From [Clostridium] ultunense DSM 10521 (GTDB lineage: Bacteria > Bacillota > Clostridia > Tissierellales > Tepidimicrobiaceae): a stretch of DNA of 45,403 nt. The notes under the pieces are model-generated. The model ran no database searches and was not told where the DNA came from. It saw nothing but the letters and a program-made list of their open reading frames with translations. Positions 8,522-16,530 of this stretch are shown one piece after another (the first letter of the stretch is position 1; each line of letters opens with the position of its first letter). The stretch lies in assembly GCF_000511955.1 (NCBI RefSeq), contig NZ_AZSU01000006.1, positions 138,373 to 183,775 of the forward strand, given 5' to 3'. A program made the translations under genes and the position numbers.

Positions 8522-9127
8522 ATGAAAAAATTTGGTACAGCTGTCATACTTGCAGGTGGAAAAAGCACTCGGATGGGTTTTGATAAGCAATTGCTAAAGA
8601 TAAACGAGAGAAGGCTTATAGATAATCTAAGAAGGAAATTAAATAAAATGTTTGATGATATAGTTGTAGTAACTAATAGGTCTGAATATTACCTGGGATT
8701 TCCAGACAAAATAACTAAGGATATAATAGTAGGGAAAGGGCCTCTATCAGGAATTCATGCCGGGTTAAAGGCATCTTATAGCCAATATGTTTATTTTGTC
8801 GCCTGTGATATGCCAAATATTAATTTAAATTATATTGAATATATGAAGAAAGAATTAAAAGATTTAAAGGTAAAGGCTTGTGTGACAAGGTATGGAGAAT
8901 GGATAGAGCCTTTTAATGCATTTTACTCTAAGAATATGATAGAGGACATAGAAGAGCATCTATCTAATAATGGAAGATCCGTGAATTCTTTAATATCTAA
9001 ACTACCTGTTCATTATATAGAAGAAGAAAAAGCTAGAGAATTTAGTCCTAATTGGGATATGTTTTTGAATTTAAATACTAAAGAAGAATTAAATGACTAT
9101 TTAAAAATAATCAATAGTCAAAATTGA
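8522..9127 (+). CDS. mobA: molybdenum cofactor guanylyltransferase
   Basis: This is a 201-residue nucleotidyltransferase of the MobA family. The N-terminal GTP-binding signature LAGGKSTRMGFDKQLL, the metal-binding ACDMPN motif near residue 98 and the GPLSGIHAGL segment are all present. It converts Mo- or W-molybdopterin to the guanine dinucleotide form required by bis-MGD enzymes such as the FdhA encoded upstream. It is closely packed between mogA and fdhD. A good ATG with GTAGGTGAA upstream sets the start. Confidence 0.9.
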   Translation: MKKFGTAVILAGGKSTRMGFDKQLLKINERRLIDNLRRKLNKMFDDIVVVTNRSEYYLGFPDKITKDIIVGKGPLSGIHAGLKASYSQYVYFVACDMPNINLNYIEYMKKELKDLKVKACVTRYGEWIEPFNAFYSKNMIEDIEEHLSNNGRSVNSLISKLPVHYIEEEKAREFSPNWDMFLNLNTKEELNDYLKIINSQN

Positions 9128-9137
9128 GGTTGGTAAG

Positions 9138-9920
9138 ATGGATACTATTAAAAGGGTTGATATTCTCAGGATAAAGGGTGAAGAATTCAAAGGAGAAGAG
9201 GATGTAGTAATATTGGAATACCCCTTCACCATATTTGTAAACGATGAAGAGATAATAACATTACTATGTAGTCCTAATTCTCTCAAAGAATTAATGGTAG
9301 GTTTTCTTTTTTCAGAAGAATTCATATCTTCTCTTTCAGATATAGATAGAATTAGGTTAGATGAGGATAAGGGCATAGGTTATATTTATCTTAAAAATAT
9401 AAACCAATTTAATGAAAAACTTAGAGGAAAGAGGACCATTACCTCAGGTTGTGGAAAAGGAACTCTATTCTATAATGTATTGGACTCCTTTAAATCCAAA
9501 AGGATAAAAGAACCTTTGTCCATAGAAGTAGAAAATATAAAAAGGCTTATAAGTAAGTTTAATAAAAAATCAGAGCTTTTTTTGAATACAGGTGGGGTCC
9601 ATAGTTGTGCATTATGTAGTGCTAATGATATAATTCTATTTGAAGAAGATATAGGAAGACATAATGCCCTAGATAAAATATTTGGAAAAGCTTTACTAGA
9701 AGGAATTGATACTAAGGATAAGATAATTTTAACCAGTGGTAGAATATCCTCTGAAATCCTTATAAAATCAGCTAAAAGGCAGGTTCCAGTAATAGTTTCT
9801 AGGTCTGCTCCCACTAGTTTATCGGTAGAGTTAGCCAAAGAACTGGGCATTACCCTTATTGGATTTGCCAGAGGACAAAAAATGAATATCTACACAAATT
9901 TTCCGAGCTTAATTTTCTAA
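9138..9920 (+). CDS. fdhD: formate dehydrogenase accessory sulfurtransferase FdhD
   Basis: This 260-residue FdhD-family protein delivers sulfur to the Mo/W bis-MGD cofactor so that formate dehydrogenase becomes active. Recognisable segments include NSLKELMVGFLFSEE, the catalytic loop TSGCGKG (about residues 103-109), NTGGVHSCALC, the nucleotide-binding motif EDIGRHNALDK and the C-terminal LIGFARGQKMNIY. The catalytic loop has one Cys where E. coli FdhD has CxxC; the second position is Gly. It is the last gene of the formate dehydrogenase operon before the candidate riboswitch. Confidence 0.92.
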   Translation: MDTIKRVDILRIKGEEFKGEEDVVILEYPFTIFVNDEEIITLLCSPNSLKELMVGFLFSEEFISSLSDIDRIRLDEDKGIGYIYLKNINQFNEKLRGKRTITSGCGKGTLFYNVLDSFKSKRIKEPLSIEVENIKRLISKFNKKSELFLNTGGVHSCALCSANDIILFEEDIGRHNALDKIFGKALLEGIDTKDKIILTSGRISSEILIKSAKRQVPVIVSRSAPTSLSVELAKELGITLIGFARGQKMNIYTNFPSLIF

Positions 9921-9998
9921 AGCTTTATGCCATGGATATTAAGCCGTTAGGTATAAAGGGAAACCCTTATGCCTCCCGTGTTTGGAAAGGAAGATTAT
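9921..9998 (+). promoter_or_regulatory. candidate Moco/Tuco (Mo/W cofactor) riboswitch upstream of tupA
   Basis: The leader between fdhD and tupA contains a bulged hairpin (GGTATAAAGGG at 9950-9960, CCCTTATGCC at 9964-9973). It is followed directly by TCCCGTG and then GGAAAGG (9983-9989), giving the GCCUCCC...GAAAGG elements I associate with molybdenum-cofactor RNAs. Two intrinsic-terminator-like hairpins follow at once, as expected for a transcriptional riboswitch. The compact form and its place before a tungstate transporter favour the tungsten-cofactor (Tuco) variant. The call is from memory of the motif; a covariance-model search was not possible. Confidence 0.55.
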
Positions 9999-10053
9999 AA
10001 AACCATAAATTATTTATGGTTTTTAACAGTCCTTTCGAGGGCTGTTTTTATTT
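9999..10053 (+). terminator. tandem hairpins/terminators of the tupA leader
   Basis: Hairpin 1 has AAAACCATAAA (9999-10009) paired with its complement at 10013-10023, ending in a short T run. Hairpin 2 has AACAGTCCT (10025-10033) paired with AGGGCTGTT (10038-10046) around a TTCG tetraloop, followed by TTTTTATTTT. The second is a strong intrinsic terminator. Lying between the candidate riboswitch and the tupA ribosome-binding site, it is the probable expression platform, or else the end of the formate dehydrogenase operon. Confidence 0.75.
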
Positions 10054-10100
10054 TGAGAAAACTAACAAATAACAAACTTAAAAACAAAGGAGATGGTTTT

Positions 10101-11012
10101 GTGAAAAGATTTTTAGCATTATCTTTAAGTATCTTACTCATTTTTACAATTTTGGTAGGTTGTACACCAAAGAATGATGGACAAGACCTAGGAGAGCTTG
10201 AAGAAAATACTAGTAAGGTAGAAGATACTAATTCAGAAGAAAAGACAGGTGGTAGAATAATATTATCCACAACTACCAGTACTCAAGACAGTGGACTTTT
10301 AGACTACATATTGCCAGTATTTGAAGAAGAAACTGGTATAGAAGTAGATGTTGTGGCTGTAGGAACAGGCAAGGCCTTACAGATGGGTAAAGATGGAGAT
10401 GCAGACATTCTTTTAGTTCATGCTAAAGAATCTGAGGAAGAGTTTGTAGCAGAAGGCTATGGAAAGGAAAGACAAGACGTAATGTATAATGATTTCATTC
10501 TTGTAGGGCCAAAGGACGATCCTTTAAAATTAAAGGAAAATTCACCAAATAACATATTGGAAGGATTAAAGAATATTGCTGATAATGAAACTATCTTTGT
10601 ATCTAGAGGGGATGATTCAGGGACACATAAAAAAGAGCTTTCCATATGGAAGGAAGCAGAAATTGAACCAGCTGGAGAATGGTATTTAGAGGCAGGAGCT
10701 GGTATGGGAGATGTATTAAAGATTACAGATGAAAAGGAAGGATATACTATTACTGATAGAGCGACCTATCTAAGCATGAGAGATACATTAGATTTAGATA
10801 TAATAATAGAAGGAGACGAGAATCTATTCAACCAATATGGTATAATACCAGTAAACCCAGAAAAATTTGATGACAAAGTGAAGGATAGAATTAATGAAGA
10901 AGGCGCCCAAATATTTATGGATTGGTTGCTATCAGAGGATATACAAAACTTAATTGGAGAATATGGCGTGGAGGAATTTGGTATGCCTCTATTTGTGCCA
11001 AATGCAAAATAA
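10101..11012 (+). CDS. tupA: tungstate ABC transporter substrate-binding lipoprotein
   Basis: This 303-residue lipoprotein starts at GTG 10101, where AAAGGAGAT is well placed. The frame is open further upstream to 9969, but that extension crosses the terminators and has no ribosome-binding site. The signal peptide (KRFLALSLSILLIFTILVGC) ends at a lipobox Cys21. The mature protein carries the TupA signature STTTSTQDSGLLDYILP and GTGKALQMGKDGDADILLVHA, typical of tungstate-specific rather than molybdate binders. It feeds TupBC and so supplies W to the formate dehydrogenase and aldehyde oxidoreductase in this window. Confidence 0.92.
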   Translation: MKRFLALSLSILLIFTILVGCTPKNDGQDLGELEENTSKVEDTNSEEKTGGRIILSTTTSTQDSGLLDYILPVFEEETGIEVDVVAVGTGKALQMGKDGDADILLVHAKESEEEFVAEGYGKERQDVMYNDFILVGPKDDPLKLKENSPNNILEGLKNIADNETIFVSRGDDSGTHKKELSIWKEAEIEPAGEWYLEAGAGMGDVLKITDEKEGYTITDRATYLSMRDTLDLDIIIEGDENLFNQYGIIPVNPEKFDDKVKDRINEEGAQIFMDWLLSEDIQNLIGEYGVEEFGMPLFVPNAK

Positions 11013-11025
11013 TTAATATATGAAG

Positions 11026-11070
11026 TTAAAGCTGCATATTTTATTCAGTTGATAAAATATGCAGCTTTAA
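11026..11070 (+). terminator. tupA-tupB intergenic hairpin
   Basis: A perfect 19-bp stem (11026-11044 with 11052-11070) with a 7-nt loop lies between tupA and tupB. It lacks a proper T tract, so it probably acts as an mRNA-stabilising or attenuating structure that raises binding-protein expression over the permease and ATPase. Confidence 0.55.
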
Positions 11071-11080
11071 ACTATAGGCG

Positions 11081-11779
11081 GTGATCATTATAGATTATAT
11101 AGCAGAAGGATTTAAAGAAGCCATTAGGTTATTAATAGGTTTTGATAAGGAAGTATACGGTATAATAACATTATCCCTATTTGTTTCTACTACAGCTACT
11201 GTAATAGCTTCTTTAATCTGTATCCCACTAGGAATACATTTAGGGATAAAAAATTTTAAAGGAAAAAAAGCTTTTTCACGGATTTTATATACTTTTATGA
11301 GTATTCCTTCGGTAATTGTAGGACTAATTGTTGCTATTTTACTTTCAAGGAGAGGTCCTTTTGGGGAATTTGATCTTCTATATACTCCAAAAGCAATGGT
11401 AATAGCGCAAGTTTTGTTAGTAACACCGTTGGTTTTAGGGCTTACCTATAGTATTTCGAAAAATAGGGGAAAGGAAATAGAAAAAATAGGGATAACCCTA
11501 GGAGCTAGCAAAAGGGATATTATAATATTGACTATGAAAGAGCTTAAAGTGGATTTAATAGTCAATATAGTTACTGCCTTTTCTAGGGCCATATCGGAAG
11601 TAGGAGCAGTTATGATAGTGGGAGGTAATATTAAAAATCGGACTAGAGTTATTACCACTACCATATCCATGATGAATTCTATGGGAGACTATCCTATGGC
11701 AATTGCTTTAGGCATAGTTTTACTCATAATTTCTTTTGTCATAAATAGTTTAATCTATTCTTATAGTGGAGAGGATTAG
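11081..11779 (+). CDS. tupB: tungstate ABC transporter permease
   Basis: This is a 232-residue permease with about five transmembrane helices and the cytoplasmic coupling motif EIEKIGITLGASKRDIII, where EKIGITLGAS corresponds to the EAA loop. FSRAISEVGAVMIVGGNIKN is typical of TupB/ModB-like permeases. The GTG at 11081 follows AGGCGG closely, so a slightly downstream non-ATG start cannot be excluded. Its end lies next to the tupC start, showing co-translation with the ATPase. Confidence 0.88.
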   Translation: MIIIDYIAEGFKEAIRLLIGFDKEVYGIITLSLFVSTTATVIASLICIPLGIHLGIKNFKGKKAFSRILYTFMSIPSVIVGLIVAILLSRRGPFGEFDLLYTPKAMVIAQVLLVTPLVLGLTYSISKNRGKEIEKIGITLGASKRDIIILTMKELKVDLIVNIVTAFSRAISEVGAVMIVGGNIKNRTRVITTTISMMNSMGDYPMAIALGIVLLIISFVINSLIYSYSGED

Positions 11780-11780
11780 C

Positions 11781-12413
11781 ATGGAAATCACTATTTTTAA
11801 TTTGAAAAAAACTTATTCTGAAAGAGAAATATTAAATATAGAAGATTTAAAGATCGAAAGAGGAAAGATTACAGGACTAATAGGTCCCAATGGTTCTGGG
11901 AAAACTACTCTATTAAATATTTTGTCTGGTTTAGATAAGGATTTTTCTGGCATTATTAGATATGATGGAAAGCTTTTAGATGGAGGTATTTATAAGAAGA
12001 TGACCTTAGTATCGCAAAAACCCTACCTTTTTAGAAGGAAGGTATATGAAAATATTGAATACCCTTTAAAGGTAAGGGGTATAAACAAGGATGAAAGGAA
12101 AAGAGAAGTAAAGAAGATAATGAAAAGGTTTGGAATAGAAGAGCTAAGGGATAAGAAAGGGCATCTTTTATCTGGAGGAGAATCTCAGAAAGTTAGCTTA
12201 GCAAGAGCATTGGTTTTTAAACCTGATTTATTATTTTTAGACGAACCTACATCTAACATAGACCCAGAATCTATAAAGATAATGGAAAGGGAAATACTAA
12301 GATTTAATAAGGAAACTAAGGGGACTGTACTTATAGTTACCCATAATATAGAGCAATCTAAAAGATTATGTCATAATATTATTTATTTAAAATCTGGAAA
12401 GGTAGGTTATTAA
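11781..12413 (+). CDS. tupC: tungstate ABC transporter ATP-binding protein
   Basis: This is a 210-residue ABC ATPase with Walker A GPNGSGKTT, Q-loop (VSQKPYLF), signature LSGGESQKVSLARAL, Walker B LLFLDEPTSNID and H-loop VTHNI. The ATG at 11781 is favoured over an in-frame GTG at 11766 because GGAGAGG sits 6 nt before it. It completes the tupABC importer and is followed after 2 nt by moeA, which couples tungstate uptake to metal insertion. Confidence 0.9.
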   Translation: MEITIFNLKKTYSEREILNIEDLKIERGKITGLIGPNGSGKTTLLNILSGLDKDFSGIIRYDGKLLDGGIYKKMTLVSQKPYLFRRKVYENIEYPLKVRGINKDERKREVKKIMKRFGIEELRDKKGHLLSGGESQKVSLARALVFKPDLLFLDEPTSNIDPESIKIMEREILRFNKETKGTVLIVTHNIEQSKRLCHNIIYLKSGKVGY

Positions 12414-12415
12414 AT

Positions 12416-13642
12416 ATGGATTTTTTTGATGTTGTATCGACCCAGGAAGCAAGGAATAGAATTATGAGAAATTTTAAAGAATATGAATTTAAAATAGAGG
12501 AAATATCTATACTAGAGGCGACAGACAGAATTTTAGCAGAAAGTATATATTCTAATATAAATGTGCCAGAGTTTAACCGTTCCACCGTAGATGGATATGC
12601 AATTAAGTTTAAAGATAGCCAAGGGGCAAGTGAATCGGTGCCAAGCCTATTTAATATTTTGGGAGAAGTTAAGATGGGAGAAACTCCTAAAAGCAGCATA
12701 AAATCTGGAGAGACTATGTATGTTCCAACAGGAGGAATGATTCCTGAGGGAGCAGATGGAATGGTAATGATAGAGTATACTGAAAAACTAGATGAAGAAA
12801 ACCTTATGGTATATAAACCTATATCCTTTAATGAAAATATTGTTTTAAAAGGTGACGATATAAAGAAAGGGGAAATGGTTCTGAAAAAGGGAAGGAGGAT
12901 AAATCCCGAGGTAGTAGGAGTATTAGCCGCTTTAGGTATACCTAAGGTTAAAGTGTATAAAAGACCTAAATTCTATATAATTTCAACGGGAGATGAGATT
13001 ATAGATATAGATGAAGAATTAGAACTAGGTAAAATTAGAGATATAAATAGCTATACCCTTTATTCTACTATAGTTAAACTAGGAGGAGAAATTACTGGAA
13101 AAACTATTGTAAAGGATGATTATGAGCTTTTAAGAAAAGAAGTGGATAAAGCTATTGCTATTTCAGATATTGTACTGATTTCTGGAGGAAGTTCTGTAGG
13201 AACTAGAGATTATACTGGTAAAGTAATAGATTCTTTTAATGGTAAGGGAGTATTTGTTCACGGAATTTCTATAAAACCAGGGAAACCAACAATTTTAGGA
13301 GAAGGTAAGGGTAAATTAATAGTTGGTCTTCCAGGCCATCCTGTATCTTCCATTATAGTTTTTAAAACTATTGTAGAGGAGTATATTTACAAAAAGATGG
13401 GAGTTATAGATTATAAATTAAAAACCAAGGTTATAATGGATTTCAACTTTCCTTCATCACCAGGGCAGGAGACTTATCAAATGGTAAAATTAGAAAATAG
13501 GGATGGTAAAATATATGCTACTCCTAGTTTTGGTAAATCTGGTATGATTACTTTATTGTCAAACTCTGATGGATATATAATAATCAAACCTTATGAAGAA
13601 GGAATATATAAGGGAGAAGAAAGGGAAGTATATTTGCTGTAA
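12416..13642 (+). CDS. moeA: molybdopterin molybdenumtransferase MoeA
   Basis: This is a 408-residue MoeA-family protein. The N-terminal VPEFNRSTVDGYAIKF motif, the YVPTGGMIPEGADGMVMIE segment, the MogA-like domain motif LISGGSSVGTRDYT and GLPGHPVSSIIVF are all present, and the length matches the family. MoeA inserts molybdate or tungstate into adenylylated molybdopterin. It overlaps the end of the tup transcription unit and may be co-regulated with it. A second MoeA with an additional domain follows. Confidence 0.92.
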   Translation: MDFFDVVSTQEARNRIMRNFKEYEFKIEEISILEATDRILAESIYSNINVPEFNRSTVDGYAIKFKDSQGASESVPSLFNILGEVKMGETPKSSIKSGETMYVPTGGMIPEGADGMVMIEYTEKLDEENLMVYKPISFNENIVLKGDDIKKGEMVLKKGRRINPEVVGVLAALGIPKVKVYKRPKFYIISTGDEIIDIDEELELGKIRDINSYTLYSTIVKLGGEITGKTIVKDDYELLRKEVDKAIAISDIVLISGGSSVGTRDYTGKVIDSFNGKGVFVHGISIKPGKPTILGEGKGKLIVGLPGHPVSSIIVFKTIVEEYIYKKMGVIDYKLKTKVIMDFNFPSSPGQETYQMVKLENRDGKIYATPSFGKSGMITLLSNSDGYIIIKPYEEGIYKGEEREVYLL

Positions 13643-13663
13643 TAGTATAACTAACATTTTACA

Positions 13664-13780
13664 TGTCATCCTGAGAGTAGTAGAATGAACTTACCGACGA
13701 AGGATCTTTTCACGAAGGGCCTCCTGTTAAAGGATATAAAGACTAAAAGCGACATTCTTCAGTTGCGCTTCAGAATGGCA
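13664..13780. repeat. interspersed palindromic repeat (CATCCTGAG/TCAGAATG type)
   Basis: The gap between the two moeA genes holds TGTCATCCTGAG (13664-13675) near one end and CTTCAGAATGGCA (13768-13780) at the other. These form imperfect terminal inverted repeats, with GAAGGATCTTTTCACGAAG and GACATTCTTCAGTTGCGCTT between. It resembles the GTCATCCTGAG...GCTCAGAATGAC class of interspersed repeats seen in many bacterial genomes, probably non-autonomous elements. It lacks coding character and has a higher GC content than its surroundings. Confidence 0.6.
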
Positions 13781-13816
13781 ATGATGAACTCTACTAAAAG
13801 AAAGGGGCAAATCATA

Positions 13817-15712
13817 ATGGACAAAAACAAAAGAAATATCTATATAGACAATATAGATGTAGAGGAAGCTAAGAAAGTATACTATGATAAATTAAATATA
13901 GAACCTCAATGGGAAGAAATAGATGTAGTAAATTCCTTAGGTAGGGTAACCTTTGAAGCCATATATGCAAAGGTTTCGTCCCCAAATTATAATGCTGCAG
14001 CAATGGATGGAATTTTAGTTGACTCTTCTAATACTTTAGGTGCTACAGAAGTAAATCCTAAGATATTAGAAGAAGGGAAGGAATTTTTATACATAAATAC
14101 AGGAAATCCAGTAGTAGACCCTTATGATGGGGTAATAATGATAGAGGATGTTATCGAATTAGGAGAAGGAAAGGTACAAATACTAAAAGCTGCTCATCCT
14201 TGGCAACATGTAAGGCCTATTGGAGAAGACATAGTGGCTACGGAGATGGTAGTACCTTCTAAACATAAAGTTAGACCTATAGATATAGGTGCTTTAATAT
14301 CTGGAGGTATAGAAAAAGTAAAAGTATATAAAAAGCCTAGAATAGGAATCCTTCCAACTGGAACGGAAATAATAGAAGACATTAAGAAACTTGAAACTGG
14401 AAAGATAATAGATTCAAATTCTAGGGTATTTGAAGCATTAGTTATTGAAGATGGTGGCATACCTAATAGATATAGTCCTATAGAAGATGACTATGAAAAA
14501 CTCAAAAAGGCGGTTTTGAAAGGGGTAGAAGAAAACGATATTCTAATAATTGGTGCAGGTTCTTCTGCTGGATCTAAGGATTATACAGTAAATATAATAG
14601 AGGAATTGGGAGAAGTAGTAATCCATGGTGTTGCATTAAAACCAGGGAAACCTACGATTCTAGGGATAATAAAAGGAAAACCAGTAATCGGTATCCCTGG
14701 ATACCCTGTATCTGCTTATTTGGTATTTGAAACTTTTGTTACACCTTTAATATTAAAATATATTGGATTAAAAGAGGAAAAGGATACTTTTGTAAATGCA
14801 ATTATATCGAAGAAAATAACATCTTCCTTAAAAAATAGAGAGTTAGTAAGGGTTAATTTAGGATATGTAAATGATAAATTAATTGCAACCCCTTTATCTA
14901 GTGGTGCAGGGGTTACCATGAGTTTAGTAAAGGCTGATGGTATAGCTATAATACCTCAATCTTTAGAAGGAATAGATGCAGGAGGCATTGTAAATGTAAG
15001 ATTGCTTAAGCCATTAAATCAAATTAAAGAAACTTTAGTCTCCATCGGTAGTCATGATATAATAATGGATATAATAGGGGATATGATGAAATTAACCTCT
15101 GGCCATGTAGGGAGCATGGGTGGAATCCTATCCACGAAAAGGGGGGAATGCCATATTGCCCCAATCCATCTATTGGATATGGAAACAGGGAAATACAATG
15201 TTTCTTATGTAAAAAGATACTTTCCTGGACAAAAGATGGCCATTATAAAAGGGGTTAAAAGGCATCAAGGTTTCATAGTGGGAAGGGGAAACCCTAAAGA
15301 TATAAAGGATTTTTCAGATTTAATAAGGGAAGATATTGTCTATATAAATAGACAAAGGGGAGCAGGTACTAGAATACTTTTAGATTATCATTTGAATAAA
15401 GAAAATATCGATCCATCAAATATAAAAGGCTACGACAGGGAGATGACTACCCATATGGCAGTAGCCACAGCAGTTAAAACAGGATCTGCCACTACGGGAT
15501 TAGGCACATATTCAGCAGCTAAAGCTTTGAATTTAGATTTTATCGATATAGCCTATGAAGACTATGACTTCCTAGTACCCTTTGAATTACTTGAAGATGA
15601 TAGGGTGAAAGAATTTATTAAAACTTTAAAATCTGATGAATTTAAGGAAAGAGTAGAAGTCTTAGGAGGATATGGATTTGAAAATATTGGAAAGATAATT
15701 GTAGTTGAATAA
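13817..15712 (+). CDS. MoeA fused to a periplasmic-binding-protein-like domain
   Basis: This 631-residue protein starts at ATG 13817 (AAAGGGGC upstream). The open frame extends back to 13685 only through the repeat element and is not counted. Residues about 1-400 form a second MoeA (NYNAAAMDGILVDSS, INTGNPVVDPYDGVIMIED, IIGAGSSAGSKDYT, GIPGYPVSAYLVF). Residues about 425-631 form a substrate-binding-like domain of the class fused to MoeA in other anaerobes (SHDIIMDIIGD, INRQRGAGTRILLDYHL, HMAVATAVKTGSATTGLG). That domain may sense or deliver oxyanion or cofactor. Two MoeA versions together suggest separation of Mo and W insertion, as proposed for MoeA isoforms elsewhere. Confidence 0.85.
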   Translation: MDKNKRNIYIDNIDVEEAKKVYYDKLNIEPQWEEIDVVNSLGRVTFEAIYAKVSSPNYNAAAMDGILVDSSNTLGATEVNPKILEEGKEFLYINTGNPVVDPYDGVIMIEDVIELGEGKVQILKAAHPWQHVRPIGEDIVATEMVVPSKHKVRPIDIGALISGGIEKVKVYKKPRIGILPTGTEIIEDIKKLETGKIIDSNSRVFEALVIEDGGIPNRYSPIEDDYEKLKKAVLKGVEENDILIIGAGSSAGSKDYTVNIIEELGEVVIHGVALKPGKPTILGIIKGKPVIGIPGYPVSAYLVFETFVTPLILKYIGLKEEKDTFVNAIISKKITSSLKNRELVRVNLGYVNDKLIATPLSSGAGVTMSLVKADGIAIIPQSLEGIDAGGIVNVRLLKPLNQIKETLVSIGSHDIIMDIIGDMMKLTSGHVGSMGGILSTKRGECHIAPIHLLDMETGKYNVSYVKRYFPGQKMAIIKGVKRHQGFIVGRGNPKDIKDFSDLIREDIVYINRQRGAGTRILLDYHLNKENIDPSNIKGYDREMTTHMAVATAVKTGSATTGLGTYSAAKALNLDFIDIAYEDYDFLVPFELLEDDRVKEFIKTLKSDEFKERVEVLGGYGFENIGKIIVVE

Positions 15713-15722
15713 TAAAGTAAAG

Positions 15723-15751
15723 ATGACGGGCATTTGATGCTCGTCATTTTT
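15723..15751 (+). terminator. terminator after moeA fusion gene
   Basis: ATGACGGGCAT (15723-15733) pairs with ATGCTCGTCAT (15737-15747), with one G-U pair and a 3-nt loop, followed by TTTTTATTTT. It ends the tup-moeA unit. Confidence 0.8.
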
Positions 15752-15765
15752 ATTTTACAGAATAT

Positions 15766-15798
15766 ACCCCTGAAGTTTACGAATAGGGGTTTTCTTTT
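15766..15798 (+). terminator. second tandem terminator before the agr promoter
   Basis: ACCCCT (15766-15771) pairs with AGGGGT (15785-15790), followed by TTTCTTTTT. Its T tract runs directly into the first LytTR-type box, insulating the agr promoter from read-through. Confidence 0.6.
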
Positions 15799-15862
15799 TA
15801 CTATTCGTACCATTTTTCCTACCATTCGTACCATATTAAACAAAATTAAGGTTAAATATGGT
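15799..15862 (+). promoter_or_regulatory. Agr/LytTR box 1 and agrB promoter
   Basis: Two direct repeats start 21 nt apart: TACTATTCGTACCAT (from 15799) and TACCATTCGTACCAT (from 15820). A TATGGT -10 follows at 15857-15862, 37 nt after the start of the second repeat. Paired repeats two helical turns apart are the usual target of LytTR response regulators. The same arrangement recurs at 18843 and 24857. The box precedes agrB by about 40 nt, implying positive autoregulation. Confidence 0.75.
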
Positions 15863-15903
15863 ATATTTTTGATAAATAAAGTTAAGTTTTATGGAGGGCT
15901 TAG

Positions 15904-16530
15904 ATGTTACATAAGTTAGCTGAGGATATAAGTTTTTACTTGATAATTAATAAGATAATAGATATAGAGGATAGGGATATTTATATATATGGCCTGGAAT
16001 TGCTTATTTCTACCTTATTTACATCTATTAGCATATTAATCCTAGGATTTTTCACAGGAGAATGGGTTTCAGGAGTAGCATATCTATCCGTATATATATT
16101 TCTAAAATCCTATACAGGAGGATATCATGCAAAACACTATTATGAATGCTATATCTATTCCATATTAGTTTTTATCGTTTTAATAATTATAAAGAATATA
16201 ACTTTATTAAATTGTCAACCAATTATTGGATTATTTTCATTGTTTTTTTCTACAATAATCGTATTCAAATTTGCTCCAGTTGTAAACAAGAATAACCCAA
16301 AAACAAAAGAGGAAGTCGCTAAAAACAAGAAAATAGCCAGAAGAAGAATATTACTTTTGGGCATAATTGTAGTTTTAGGATATATAGTAAAAGCTGAGCT
16401 AATGGATTTGTGGTTTATGCTAGCTATAACAGAGCTTTCAATAGCATATTCAATACTTAAGCAAAAATTTTTAGAAAGGAGGGAACCAAGTGAAGAACGT
16501 AAAGATAAAAGTATTGGAGAATATCGCTAA
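15904..16530 (+). CDS. agrB: AgrB-family membrane endopeptidase
   Basis: This 208-residue protein has five to six hydrophobic helices and the AgrB active-site segment SYTGGYHAKHYYEC. His75 and Cys82 match the His77/Cys84 catalytic pair of S. aureus AgrB in spacing. The family removes the C-terminal tail of the AgrD pro-peptide and forms the cyclic peptide at the cytoplasmic membrane. The ATG is preceded by GGAGGG. The 3' end overlaps the agrD gene by 41 nt. It is the first gene after LytTR box 1. Confidence 0.9.
   Translation: MLHKLAEDISFYLIINKIIDIEDRDIYIYGLELLISTLFTSISILILGFFTGEWVSGVAYLSVYIFLKSYTGGYHAKHYYECYIYSILVFIVLIIIKNITLLNCQPIIGLFSLFFSTIIVFKFAPVVNKNNPKTKEEVAKNKKIARRRILLLGIIVVLGYIVKAELMDLWFMLAITELSIAYSILKQKFLERREPSEERKDKSIGEYR

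Noticed and set aside
9969-10100. N-terminal extension of TupA
   Set aside because: The extension crosses the riboswitch candidate and two terminators and has no ribosome-binding site; the GTG at 10101 gives a perfect lipoprotein signal peptide.
13685-13816. 44-residue N-terminal extension of the MoeA fusion
   Set aside because: It is translated from the interspersed repeat and lacks an RBS; ATG 13817 fits the MoeA start.
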